Positions 11,128 through 20,968 are shown, numbered from the stretch's first letter. The stretch: 64,000 bases of DNA from Ophioderma brevispina (GCA_023653785.1 JAMKCH010007176.1:1-64000), one strand, 5' to 3'. Program-made: numbers and translations. Notes: generated by a model not told the origin, from the letters alone.

Positions 11128-12891
11128 ATGCAACTTCTTCGTGTATTTGTAAACATGGCTTGTTGTTATATTCTGATAGTGCTTTCGTCATTAGTGATAT
11201 CAACACAAAATGGAGCTAATGCGCAACAATTGAAAACTGTTCTTGCTGGTGAAGCTGTGGAATTTAGCTGCACATTAACAGAGTCCTATCCTCCTGGTGA
11301 TATATCCTGGCAGATTCAATGGGATGGATCCAATTCTCCTGTAACTATCGATGCCGAGTTATCAACTGAAATTACTGATTTCGCTAGTGGTCATGGCAAT
11401 TTCCGCACTGTTTACCGGTCTGATAGAGGTTTCCGATACACGCACCGTTGCACTCTAATTATTGAAGGGATTCAATTAGGCGATGCGGGGCAATATAGCT
11501 GTAAGCACGAAGGAAACTTTCGCGACAGAGGTATTTTTTCGGAGCATGAGCTAAGAGTTCTTCCGCGACCACCTGACGACGAAATGCCTCAATGTAGTCA
11601 CTCTGTAATTTCACGTTCAATGACGTCACCACAAGGAGACACAATCGAATTATTGTGTCAGTTTACAGGCGGCAATCCACCAGCTCGATTGGTTTGGTAC
11701 AGGCAAGGACTACAGATAGGTAATATCCAAGAGAACTCAAATGTCTTGCAATATCAGTTACAGGCCTCCGACAACGGTATGGAGTTCTCTTGTCACGCAA
11801 TGAGTCCAGCACTATCAGAAACAAGTTATTGCCTTGTGATTCCATTGGAGATTCAACCTAACGCTTCCTTATTGCCTTCTCAAGTTTCAGTAACGCCTGG
11901 GACTGACGTCATCTTCACGTGCGTTGGTCAGGGTCTTCCATCTATAAGTGATATTAATTGGTACATAGACGGCGTGGAGCTCGAGCAAGGACAATCAGGA
12001 CGTTCAATTATACAGACTGAACTGGCAGCGTCACGATCTGTACTTACCTTGAAAAATCTTCAGGATGAGGACAACGGAATGGATGTTATGTGCGAAGTGT
12101 CGATACCATCTGGTCTAACTGCCGATTCTTTAGCACGTATTACAATTGTGTCTAATGTTCCAACTGCAGCCAGAGCCACCGAGGTTGTGACAAATAGTCC
12201 TACTTCAGTTCGAGTGACTGATAAATTAAGAATTTCTTCTTATACCTCTGCTGTAACATCAAAGGAATCAACCACTGGTGTTGCACCTTCTAAGAATGTA
12301 TCAATGGTACCAAATCTCAAAAGTACATACAAACCTAAGAATAACGCTAAAGTAACCACACGGGGCTACAAGAGAGTTGAAATCGGCCCAGAAGCTAAAC
12401 AGGACAGTAGCAAACAGAACCCTTCTCCGAGTAAGAAACAATCTAAAATTCCTATCATTGCTACAGCCATAGGGATAATATGTCTATTGATTCTCATTAC
12501 AATTATTGCCGTCGTCGTCAGGAGACGTCAGAAACGTGCACACAAAGACATGGAACCAATACCATCCAGCCCGACAGACTCATTGCCATCCGATAGGTTT
12601 ACAGCAACATCAAATGAATATGCAAACAGAATGTATGAAGGAACTATATATAACACATCCCAAAGACAAGCCACGGACAATTTTTATCAAAAAGCCCCGT
12701 TTGATGAAGATCCTGAAAAAACTTGGTCAGCTCACGAAGGTTGTGGAATTTGGCAAGACAGTAAGGTTCACACATACGAGAACACTGCTATAGGTAGACC
12801 CTTCCCAACTTTTGCAAGGCAGCATACCGGTGAAGGCGAACATTTCATTTATGACGTTGTAGAAAGCACTGGAGGAGATAATACCATCTAA
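11128..12891 (+). CDS. Type I membrane protein with three Ig domains
   Basis: A single uninterrupted frame of 587 codons encodes a probable cell-surface adhesion or recognition receptor. Residues 10-32 look like a signal peptide (MACCYILIVLSSLVIS...), so the ATG at 11155 may be the true start. Ig1 has C48, W61 and C125 with the hallmark DAGQYSC; Ig2 has C177, W190 and C222 with flanking extra C156 and C235; Ig3 has C265, W278 and C322. NAS at 245 and NVS at 390 are possible N-glycosylation sites. A Ser/Thr/Lys-rich stalk (343-440) leads to a transmembrane helix at 441-464, an RRRQKR stop-transfer patch and a tail of about 120 residues. The tail holds several tyrosines, including YENT (a Grb2-type YxN site) and YDVV near the C-terminus. 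The V-C-C layout resembles nectin-like proteins, but orthology is not shown. Lack of introns is unusual for this class; it may be a retrogene or lineage-specific single-exon gene. Confidence 0.85.
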   Translation: MQLLRVFVNMACCYILIVLSSLVISTQNGANAQQLKTVLAGEAVEFSCTLTESYPPGDISWQIQWDGSNSPVTIDAELSTEITDFASGHGNFRTVYRSDRGFRYTHRCTLIIEGIQLGDAGQYSCKHEGNFRDRGIFSEHELRVLPRPPDDEMPQCSHSVISRSMTSPQGDTIELLCQFTGGNPPARLVWYRQGLQIGNIQENSNVLQYQLQASDNGMEFSCHAMSPALSETSYCLVIPLEIQPNASLLPSQVSVTPGTDVIFTCVGQGLPSISDINWYIDGVELEQGQSGRSIIQTELAASRSVLTLKNLQDEDNGMDVMCEVSIPSGLTADSLARITIVSNVPTAARATEVVTNSPTSVRVTDKLRISSYTSAVTSKESTTGVAPSKNVSMVPNLKSTYKPKNNAKVTTRGYKRVEIGPEAKQDSSKQNPSPSKKQSKIPIIATAIGIICLLILITIIAVVVRRRQKRAHKDMEPIPSSPTDSLPSDRFTATSNEYANRMYEGTIYNTSQRQATDNFYQKAPFDEDPEKTWSAHEGCGIWQDSKVHTYENTAIGRPFPTFARQHTGEGEHFIYDVVESTGGDNTI

Positions 12892-13058
12892 TAGTAAAAC
12901 ACGTGAGCTCTTCAGGATTCGGCACACAGAGTACTTTTATTAGTCTCATTGTTCTTTCTAAAACGTGACATTATTTGAAGCCACAATCGGTACTCTTTTA
13001 ATTTAAAATACCCATTTTTATCTTTGAATTGCCATTTTTGCGTCATTTCAACAAATAA
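12892..13058 (+). other. Probable 3' UTR of the Ig gene
   Basis: The stop codon is followed by AT-rich non-coding sequence. I see no canonical AATAAA within it, so the transcript end is undefined and may lie in the adjoining hairpin or SINE. Confidence 0.35.
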
Positions 13059-13059
13059 T

Positions 13060-13125
13060 GCAAGGGCATACAGCATACATCAAATATGCCTTGCATATTC
13101 ATTTGATGTTGCTGTATGCCCTTGC
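13060..13125. repeat. Hairpin with 25-26 bp arms
   Basis: The arm at 13060-13085 (starting GCAAGGGCATACAGCA) pairs with 13101-13125 (ending TGCTGTATGCCCTTGC). There is one bulged base, and a 15-base loop lies between the arms. It sits just after the Ig gene and directly abuts a SINE. It could be a small foldback repeat, or a precursor-like hairpin if transcribed. The pairing is read directly; function is unknown. Confidence 0.75.
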
Positions 13126-13440
13126 GAGGGCATATGTGGTCCAGTGGATTGACTGCCGACTCATGATCCAAAGGTTGTGGGTTCGAGCCCCGCTGTGGCC
13201 AATGTGTTGTGCACTTGGGCAAGGCACTTTACCTCACTTGCTTCGTCGACCCAAGCGATATCCGGGTAGCTGTTATGGGTAATATTACAATCTAAGTGCT
13301 GATAGGATTGTGCGCTTGGCCAGCTGCCGGCCTAGATGAAGCGAAATAATTGTGACGATTTCCTGACGGCAGCGTAATAATAATAGGCAACAGCGCTGTG
13401 ATCTAGATGAAATGGCGCTTTATAAAAGCCAATATATTAT
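13126..13440 (+). repeat. tRNA-derived SINE with LINE-like tail
   Basis: The head has an A-box-like TGGTCCAGTGG and a B box GGGTTCGAGCCCC. Then come CTTGGGCAAGGCACTTTACC, a body typical of invertebrate SINEs, and a 3' end GGCGCTTTATAAAAGCC. A second, more decayed copy is at 29990-30190. The terminal motif resembles the 3' end of the LINE at 41.9-44.0 kb (GAGCGCTTATAAATGC), suggesting that LINE mobilised it. Confidence 0.75.
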
Positions 13441-13658
13441 TATAATATATATTTTTATTATGAAAAATAGCTTTTAAACTCATTAACGTTACCTTAAATT
13501 GTCGACTTCAACAACAACTGATCAATGACTAATGTGTCTGTAAAGATATAATAATGTCCAATGTTCTCTGTGCGTAAGGAATGCTATGTTAACTGAGATA
13601 GTCCGGGCTACAGACCATGTGACCATGTTATATTATATATACATGTATAATGTTTATT

Positions 13659-14305
13659 AACAGTTTCTAGACCAATTTTTCCAGACTTTTCCTACTGAAT
13701 CTAAATCCGATGGATGCCAGATGATAAACCTTAAGCATTTTCGAAGAAACGCTAAAATCCAAAATGGCCACCAAAACACGAAAAACACCTCTGTTAATTG
13801 ATCAAAAGTTGTAATTTTTTGCCTGCTCATCAAAACCCCATTGTGATCAAATAAAATATGATTCATTAAAAACCTAATTAAGAAATTCAATATGGCCGCC
13901 AATACAACAAAGCATCTGATATTTATCTACTTTTGACCGTAGAATGGTAACTTGGTATATACATTAACTTATGCTTTACCAATCAATATGTTGATTGAGA
14001 CCATTATGAACAGCTTTAAATAATTTGATAATCAATCAAATCAATAAACCATTCAAGATGGCTCCAAAGTGGCAAAATTCATTACTACATATAGCCAGGA
14101 GCTACAATGTATGTGTATATCACTATAACTCATTCAGAGCAGTTGATATATCATAACATAATCAAAAGTGATTAATTTCTTGGCTGTAAAAACACCAGGA
14201 CAGATACCAAATTACCAAAATTCCAATCAAAAGTAGATCAAATGCTAAAGGTGTCTCATCTGGCGTCCATCGGATTCAGAATCAACATAAAAAAACTGGT
14301 TTAGA
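13659..14305. mobile_element. Foldback-type miniature element
   Basis: The left arm (13659-13724) and right arm (14256-14305) are imperfect inverted copies, sharing AATCCGATGGATGCCAGATGA-like sequence in opposite orientation (right: TCATCTGGCGTCCATCGGATT, one residue different). The interior repeats CCAAAATGGCC-like words and has no gene. Outer edges are approximate. Confidence 0.5.
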
Positions 14306-14624
14306 TATATATCTAATAAAACAAGGTTGATATTAGTTATCAATGAGTCGGTAGCCTGGACTAAGAATAATGTGCAATTTTGTGACTGTCATAATTTAGG
14401 AATAAGTGGTTCTTGGATCTAAATCCTCAGTGTTTATCCAAGAGCTGATAGTACTCATGCCATGGGTAGAAAAAAAATCTGCTCTAGTTAGGAAAGCGTT
14501 GGAAGCGTTCGCAAAAAGTATTGATTTCACCCCAAAACCCATTTTAAACACGGAAGGATTCCACAGATTTCCCCAACCTACCACCACCATGGCTTTCACG
14601 GTCCCGAATATTGTCAAGAAATCC

Positions 14625-14950
14625 CGGGGGGGGGGGGGGATCACATATGAAATGGATAATGTGTGAGGCTGACGCTTTCAAACCCAAAAACCTCGGCACT
14701 CAAACAAATAGGGGTCTTTGGGTGAGGACAGCCAAAATGCCCCGAAATAGGAGTTTTTCTTGTGACAAATTTGCAAATTTTTCCAAAATATGGGACCATT
14801 TAATGCAAAATTTTGCAAATATACCACCCAAAATAGAGTCTTTGGGTGAAAATTTTAACAATTTTCCCAGGTGACATTGGTAACAAAATATGGTCTTTGG
14901 GTGACATTTTCAAAATATATGGGGTCTTTGGGTGACAGCGATGCTGAAAA
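14625..14950 (+). repeat. Dispersed repeat family E, copy 1
   Basis: The repeat starts at a run of G and contains GTCTTTGGGTGA four times (near 14713, 14840, 14893 and 14922). Related inverted copies with poly(C) and CACCCAAAGA lie at 21638-21955 and 54645-54850. Frames through it are low-complexity products of the repeat. Confidence 0.55.
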
Positions 14951-15900
14951 TGGGGGACTTAACAGCCTTACATATGCGTCATCTCCAAGATAGGAGTGCC
15001 GCCCCCGGCAAGAAAATACTGAAGCTGCATATTGCTTGTTCAGTAAGCATTGTACCGGGAATTGTCAGTCCTTTTACCCCAACCGTTTACCCCGAGTTCC
15101 ACATTTCCGTCATTTTCAACTTTATACAGACTGGAAAAACTCCAGACTGTATTATGATGATTGGAAAGATCGTGAGAGGTGTGTGAAGTTTATGACCTCA
15201 TCAACAAAAGGTTTCGTCTATGGATGTATCGAACATTCATGCATTGAGTGTAGAAAATTCAGAAAATACTGCCACTGTAGGGAAATACAAGTATTGAAGT
15301 TAAGATGACTCCAAATAAGACCCCAGTTTGTTTGTGTATGTTTTTACTTTTTAAGCAAAATTATGTATAGGGGGGTCCATGTGGACCCAACATTTTGTTT
15401 TTCGTACGCCATTTTTAACGGTAAATTGCTTTTGCCCAAGATTTCATGTAATTGCCTAAATATCATTTGCGCATATTTTGGTGGAAACAAAACGTTATTA
15501 TGCTAATTCATAATTAAGCATTTTGTTGGCGCTATTCAAAATTTGTTTTGCCCCTTAAATCGTACTGGAGTAACCTTTTAATTGTTATTTCAACAATGTA
15601 AATGTATTTATTTTCTCCTATTATGTATATGAGCTAAATTTTATGGTAAAAGTCCTTCGGGAAAGTGGTGTTTCATTTTTTGGCGGGGGAATTGGGTGCC
15701 GTTGCAAAAATCTGTTTTTGGACCGGCATTTTGAATCTGTAAAACCAATTTTCTATTTTTTCTGTATGTTGTCAAGTTGTGTTAATGTACCCGGCAAAGT
15801 GGTTTTCAGAGGGGGGGGGGCATGTCGACCCCTTATACACAAACGGGAGTGCACAAGACCTTATACACTTCAGTGATAACCGGGTGGAGTAAATTTAACA
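14951..15900. other. Non-coding stretch, nothing recognised
   Basis: Frames at 14932-15186 and 15036-15308 (+) overlap in different phases and resemble no protein family I know. A poly(G) run lies near 15811-15820. Confidence 0.4.
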
Positions 15901-15903
15901 TGT

Positions 15904-16264
15904 TTAAAGTTGAATGGCCCGATTTAAGTCTATAGTTTTCATCTTGATAGAATGACCTTCACCCCAATCTTCACCCTTCACATCTGTAAAGTTTCGCGCC
16001 GATATTTCAACCCGTTTCGATGTAAGAGCTAAAAACGTGATTTTGCAACCCCCATAGAGTACTGTGTAAAATTAATATTGGTCGACCAAAAAGGGGAACA
16101 TTTTCGCTTATAACATCCAAACCAAACATTCTTTAGCCCTAAGATTTCACAGGGTAAATGAGAAAAATAGTAGCTTTCTTCGAATAGCAAAATTTTGACC
16201 ACTTCCGGAAAAATCTGGGGTCCATGGAGACGAGGCTATTAGCGATCGGGCCACGGACCTTTAA
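15904..16264. mobile_element. TTAA-ended MITE family F, copy 1
   Basis: It starts with TTAAAGTTGAATGGCCCGAT and ends with the inverse of TTAAAGGTCCGTGGCCCGAT. The interior matches the copy at 29511-29865 closely (for example TTGGTCGACCAAAA and AGAAAAATAGTAGC). A third, inverted copy is at 51123-51477. The three are about 355-361 bp. TTAA outer ends are typical of a piggyBac-type target, but no transposase is present. Confidence 0.75.
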
Positions 16265-17478
16265 GTTACATCAAGTGTTATACGTCCGATCTCAGATACT
16301 ACAAATTTAGAGTATTTGAGTGAAGATAAATTTGCTTTTAATTGAGGCAATGCATGTTTTACCCTTACGATTAACCAATGTTTACCTTATAGGGAAACAA
16401 GGGACATTGGGGAACATGAACTTGTTTAAAAATAGACGGAAAAGCGGGGTTTTTTTTAGCAAAGAGGGAGTAAATTTTATTTTCAGAAAAGGGGAATAAT
16501 GATTTTTTTCACATCTTTAATTCTACAGACCACCAACAAAGAAGGAGATCAGACAAGGTAATTGGTCTGTCAATCAAAAAGCCCATCAACAAAGCTGATT
16601 GGAAGTATAAAGGGGAATTTGAAAATAAACATCCCCATTCCCTTAGCATAAATATTATCGGTTCTTTATATGGACTTGAATAGATGTAGATAAAATATGA
16701 ATTTTCAATCCAAGCTCGTTGAAAACAAATCATGTCAATTGATGCTCATAACAATTGATTAGTTTTGCGTCTGAAGAACTAGACGGACAACCTCTAACTT
16801 GTCAAGAAATCATCTTTTACGTTACCACGGTTACAGAGTCCAAGGTCGAAGGACACCAAACTTCGCATTGTATATTACAGTAGCTCATAGTGGAAAAATG
16901 GTAAATTTGTTACATTTTGCAAATTACGTAATACAATAATGCATTATGCAAATCCCCAAATACTCGTCTATTTCACCTTTGTTTACTCATCAGTACTTCT
17001 GTCTCATTAGATCAGCTTTTTGCTTTTGTACTTACTTTTATTTAAAAATGTTTCCGGTTTTATCATATTTCTGGGTAAAGTTGTAAAATAGTCAATTGAT
17101 AATTATTATTTCCCAGTGAAAATTGTTGATACATTGTAAAATAAATCGTTTAACCAATATTGTCTGCGTTTGATTTAGTTTTTGGTCTAATTTCCTTATG
17201 TGACGTTCAGTGTTCATTCTGCTATTTGATCTTCATTTATGGCCCGATCGGCGATCCACATCTTCATAGGAAATTATAATGATATTGAGATTTAGATTGA
17301 ATTAAAAAGAAAATGCTTTCACCAGAGGACACACCGCACGCACAAACACACACACGCACACAATCACCCCCCCCCCAAATTACACCCTCCCAAAGACACA
17401 AACATTTTTGTATGGCCTATGCTTCCGAGGAGTTCAAATGTTAATGTTATCATTGTTATGTTGTCCGAGACTTAGAAC
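16265..17478. other. Non-coding stretch with a CA-rich microsatellite
   Basis: No gene is seen. A CA/CG-rich simple repeat lies at about 17331-17366 and is followed by a run of C. Confidence 0.5.
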
Positions 17479-18530
17479 TGCGTGTATGGTTGGCCTAATT
17501 GCCAATTAATCGAAAATCTTGGATTTTCGACCAACATCTTGGATTATCGGTCGAAAATCCAAGATTTTCAATTGATAATCCAAGATTATCAAGAATAACT
17601 TGGACTTTCAATTGATAATCCAAGATTTTCGGCGATAATCCAAGTTTTTGATTTGATAATCCAAGTTTTTGATTTGATAATCCAAGTTTTTGATTTGATA
17701 ATACAAGTTTTTCGAATTATTGGTCATTTGGCGTCGAAAATCTTGGATTTTCAATCGATAATCCAAGTTTTTCAACTTGATTTTGATAATCTTGGATTAT
17801 CAATTCGATAAACTTGGATTATCACTTTGATAAACCAAGATTTTCGATTTATTGGACACTATACCTTGAAAATCTTGGATTTTCATTTGATAATCCCAGT
17901 TTTTCAACTCAATTTTGATAATCTTGGATTATCAATTTGAAAATCCAAGATTTTCAAATTATTGTGCATCTATACTCGATTCGCGCTGATATAGGAGCTG
18001 GGGAAAAGTTTTGGGTCATATCCATTAGGTGAAATAGGGAAGAAGCATTTTAATCTATCCAAGAAGTCGCTTCACTACCTAACAATAGAAAGTGACTTGA
18101 AAGGAAAAGGGCCAAGTACAAAACTTAATTTTGTTTACTGTATATTTCTGAATTGAATTTTGTACAGTTTTAATACAATCGATGTCTAAATAATTCACAT
18201 TACCTCACTGCAAAAACGGTGTTTAGGAATTAAACGCATATTTCTGTAGTCACTGCGAAAACGCCATCTTTTAAGTGTTTTGATTGCAAGTGTTTAAGAA
18301 TATGGCATTATAGAATTTAGGAATTAAAAAATGATATTAAGCATTAAACAGAGTGAACATGGAAAAATAATTAAATTCCTACTGAGCACTTTACACGGTA
18401 TGTTTATACTGTTTGGTCCTTGTTCCTAAATGTACACTGACAAAGTAATTCCCCAAATTCTTTAGACTAAAGTTTAATTTAGGCGACGTAAATTACACGA
18501 TTGTGTTTGGGTTTAAAATTTAAAGCGAAA

Positions 18531-18720
18531 GCGAAGGACGCCTTTCGAACCTAACACCTATAGATGATATCTATCGCTCTTGTACCGACCCAGCTTGATA
18601 GCTCAGTCGGTTAGAGCGTCGTGCATGTAAAACGAAGGTCGCCGGTTCGAATCCGGCCAAGCGCACATGGGTTTTTTTTTCAACACCATCGTGCGCTGGC
18701 CATCTCCAGGGAAAGATTAA
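18531..18720 (+). repeat. tRNA-Thr-like unit, copy 2 (in foldback element)
   Basis: The tRNA-like core at about 18593-18665 has A box TAGCTCAGTCGG and B box GGTTCGAATCC. The loop CATGTAA carries TGT as anticodon, as in tRNA-Thr, but with A33. The acceptor pairs over only about five bases (GCTTG with CAAGC). A run of T follows, a good Pol III terminator, and then a GCGC-rich segment that can pair back with the 3' end of the core. It is the first of two head-to-tail copies. Confidence 0.75.
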
Positions 18721-18825
18721 TAATATATACATCCTTGTCTACCTGGAGAACTAAGTAGTTTAAATTTCAAAACAAATATAATCGTATATGTTAAATATAC
18801 AGTTCTGATGCTATCCGCTAGGAAA

Positions 18826-19012
18826 GCGAAGGACGCCTTTCGAACCTAACACCTATCGCTCTTCTACCGACCCAGCTTGATAGCTCAGTCGGTTAGAGCG
18901 TCGTGCATGTAATACGAAGGTCGCCGGTTCGAATCCGGCCAAGCGCACATGGTTTTTTTTTTTCAACACCATCGTGCGCTGGCCATCTCCAGGGAAAGAT
19001 TAATAATATATA
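18826..19012 (+). repeat. tRNA-Thr-like unit, copy 3 (in foldback element)
   Basis: The second tandem copy lies 282 bp downstream (core at about 18875-18947). The core is nearly identical to copy 2, with a TGT anticodon and a T-run behind it. It lacks a 13-base piece (AGATGATATCTAT) present 5' of copy 2. It ends where the right dyad array begins. Confidence 0.75.
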
Positions 19013-19780
19013 GATAATCCAAGTTTATCAACTTGATTTTGATAACTTGGACTATCAAATCGAAAAACTTGGATTTTCACTTTGATAATCCAAGTTTTTC
19101 GAATTATTGTACAAGGGAAATCGAAAATCTTGGATTATCAACTTGAAAAACTTGGATTTTCAAGTTAATGGGCATCTGGCGTCGAACATCCAAGATTTTC
19201 GGTCGATAATCCAAGTTTATCAACTTGATTTCAATAACTTGGCTTATCAAGTCGAAAAACTTGGATTTTCACTTTGATAATCCAAGATTTTCGATTTATT
19301 GTACATTTAGCGTCGAAAATCCAAGATTTTCGGTCGATAATCCAAGTTTATCAACTTGATGTCAATAACTTGGACTATCAAATCGAAAAACTTGGATTTT
19401 CACTTTGATAATCCAGGTTTTTCGACTTATTGTACAAGAGAGGTCGAAAATCTTGGATTATCGACTGAAAATCCAAGATTTTCAGAATCAATGTCCAATA
19501 ATTAGAAAAACTTGGATTTTCGAGTCGATAATCTTGGATTATCAAGTGATAATCCAGGTTTTTCATTCACATATCGAACATCTTGGATTATCAATTGAAA
19601 GTCCAAGTTATTCTTGATAATCTTGGATTATCAATTGAAAATCTTGGATTTTTCGACCGATAATCCAAGATGTTGGTCGAAAATCCAAGATTTTCGATTA
19701 ATTGGACATTAATTAGGCCAACCATATGCGTGTATTCAGTGTTCTCAGATCAAATCAGGAAGAGCAATGAAGATATAAAC

Positions 19781-19832
19781 GTACAGTGATTGTTTACTTT
19801 TTTTAACCATACAGTGATTGTTTACTTTTTTG
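19781..19832 (+). repeat. Short tandem duplication
   Basis: ACAGTGATTGTTTACTTTTTT occurs twice in a row (with one extra T in the first copy), about 55 bases outside the right end of the foldback element. Confidence 0.6.
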
Positions 19833-20069
19833 ACAAATTTCGATAAGCATCACACAAGTCTGCAATTACTTTCCGTAATTTTAACGTGACTTTAGGTTAA
19901 GGCAAACTACACGAAGTTGAATATTTCCTCTCCCTACTTTTATCGGCTATATTTCCTGACCAACAACAAGGTCAAAGATTACATACACTCTGTTTTTCCT
20001 GTCGACCTTGGTCGTTTTAGGTCGTCCGTGAGGAAGAACTTCTGGCTGCATGGTCCATGTATGTGTATC

Positions 20070-20215
20070 TCTGTGCTACTAAAAATGACTGTAAAAAAAA
20101 ACCGTTTTAACTGGCAGCTGGGACTTACAATAGTTAAAACGACGTTTTTATAGTTATTTGCACGTTGCGAGTCCCAGCTGCCAGTTAACATGTTTAAAAC
20201 GACGCTTATTTACAG
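20070..20215. repeat. Inverted repeat with perfect 17-bp core
   Basis: AACTGGCAGCTGGGACT at 20109-20125 is the exact inverse of 20170-20186. Weaker pairing continues outward through GTTTTAA and CTGTAAA words. It looks like a small foldback repeat of unknown family. Confidence 0.65.
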
Positions 20216-20328
20216 TATTTTTAACGGAGTGTATGTGTGAGTCTAACCTTTAGGTCACACAGTGACTCTAAGTCGAATTGCAACCGAACTTGGGTCACGT
20301 GCAAAATTAGGTGAAAGATCAGATACCA

Positions 20329-20341
20329 AGGTCAAAGGTCA
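20329..20341 (+). promoter_or_regulatory. DR1 nuclear-receptor half-site pair
   Basis: AGGTCA-A-AGGTCA is a perfect direct repeat with one-base spacing, the arrangement bound by RXR/HNF4-type receptors. No gene lies nearby and AGGTCA words are frequent in this non-coding DNA, so function is doubtful. Confidence 0.25.
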
Positions 20342-20924
20342 TTTGAGATCAAGTTGTAAAATAGCCTGAAATATGAACTTTTTCTCATTTGCAAAGTTGG
20401 AGTCCAATTGCAACCGAACTCCAGGATGCTATAATTAACGGATGACCTATTTGGATCGCGGTCCCTGTTTTAAGTATCCTTTTAATTTCGCGCGTAAACT
20501 GAGTAATACTGAAAGCGCTTATTCAATACACGCAATTCTCTTAAAAAGTAGTAATAGGCAGTTCAGGTGAAAATAAGTGTCTGCATCCGCGGGTTTAAAA
20601 TGTATTGTATGTGAAAGAGAGACTCTTCAGCAACTCAGAACACTTCGAATTTTTGAAATCGGACATTCCGTTGCAAACTTATTCAAATTTTTGTACTCCT
20701 ACATAACAGTCATTTGGAGAACAAGTGTCAAAGGTCAAGTCTTTTATTTTCTTTATTTTGCCATGGCACCATGGTAGTGTCCTCATTCAACACAAAAATA
20801 TGTACAGAATCTAAACGATAAAAGGGATGCACTTGATTTATTTAGGTTGTGTTCCTAATATATGTACCTACAGATTACATAACATTACAAGTATTTATCT
20901 CTCCATTTACCAACTAATTTGAAT

Positions 20925-20968
20925 AATTTTTGAGGAAAAATGTTTTTAAACATTTTTCCTCAAAAATT
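20925..20968. repeat. Near-perfect palindrome, 21-bp arms
   Basis: The arm at 20925-20945 (AATTTTTGAGGAAAAATGTT...) is the exact inverse of 20948-20968, with a two-base TT centre. It could extrude as a cruciform. No host element was recognised. Confidence 0.8.

Larger units (their letters stand above)
17485..19726. mobile_element. Foldback element with dyad-array arms and tRNA-like cargo
   Basis: The element is bounded by TATGGTTGGCC at 17485 and its exact inverse ending at 19726. TGCGTG occurs just outside both ends (17479-17484 and 19727-19732), as expected for a target-site duplication. The outer 141 bp (17485-17625) and 147 bp (19580-19726) are near-identical inverted copies with only small indels. 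Each arm is an array of 18-20 bp dyads with the core AATCCAAG(A/T)TT in alternating orientation: about 19 on the left (to about 17970) and 27 on the right (from 19013). Longer units recur in the right arm, for example GTCGAAAATCC starting at 19181 and 19312. The middle (17971-19012) carries about 550 bp of unrecognised sequence and two tandem tRNA-Thr-like units. No transposase frame is seen, so it must be non-autonomous. The class is undetermined. Confidence 0.8.

Noticed and set aside
18593..18947. Two functional tRNA-Thr genes
   Set aside because: The acceptor stem pairs over only about five bases and position 33 is A, which would impair a real tRNA. The long conserved flanks also fit a repeat unit better.
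17485..19726. CRISPR-like array
   Set aside because: The repeats are palindromic dyads in alternating orientation with no unique spacers of constant length, there are no cas genes, and the genome is eukaryotic.
20329..20341. DR1 as a real enhancer
   Set aside because: No gene is near and AGGTCA-like words recur in non-coding repeats here. It is listed only as a weak site.
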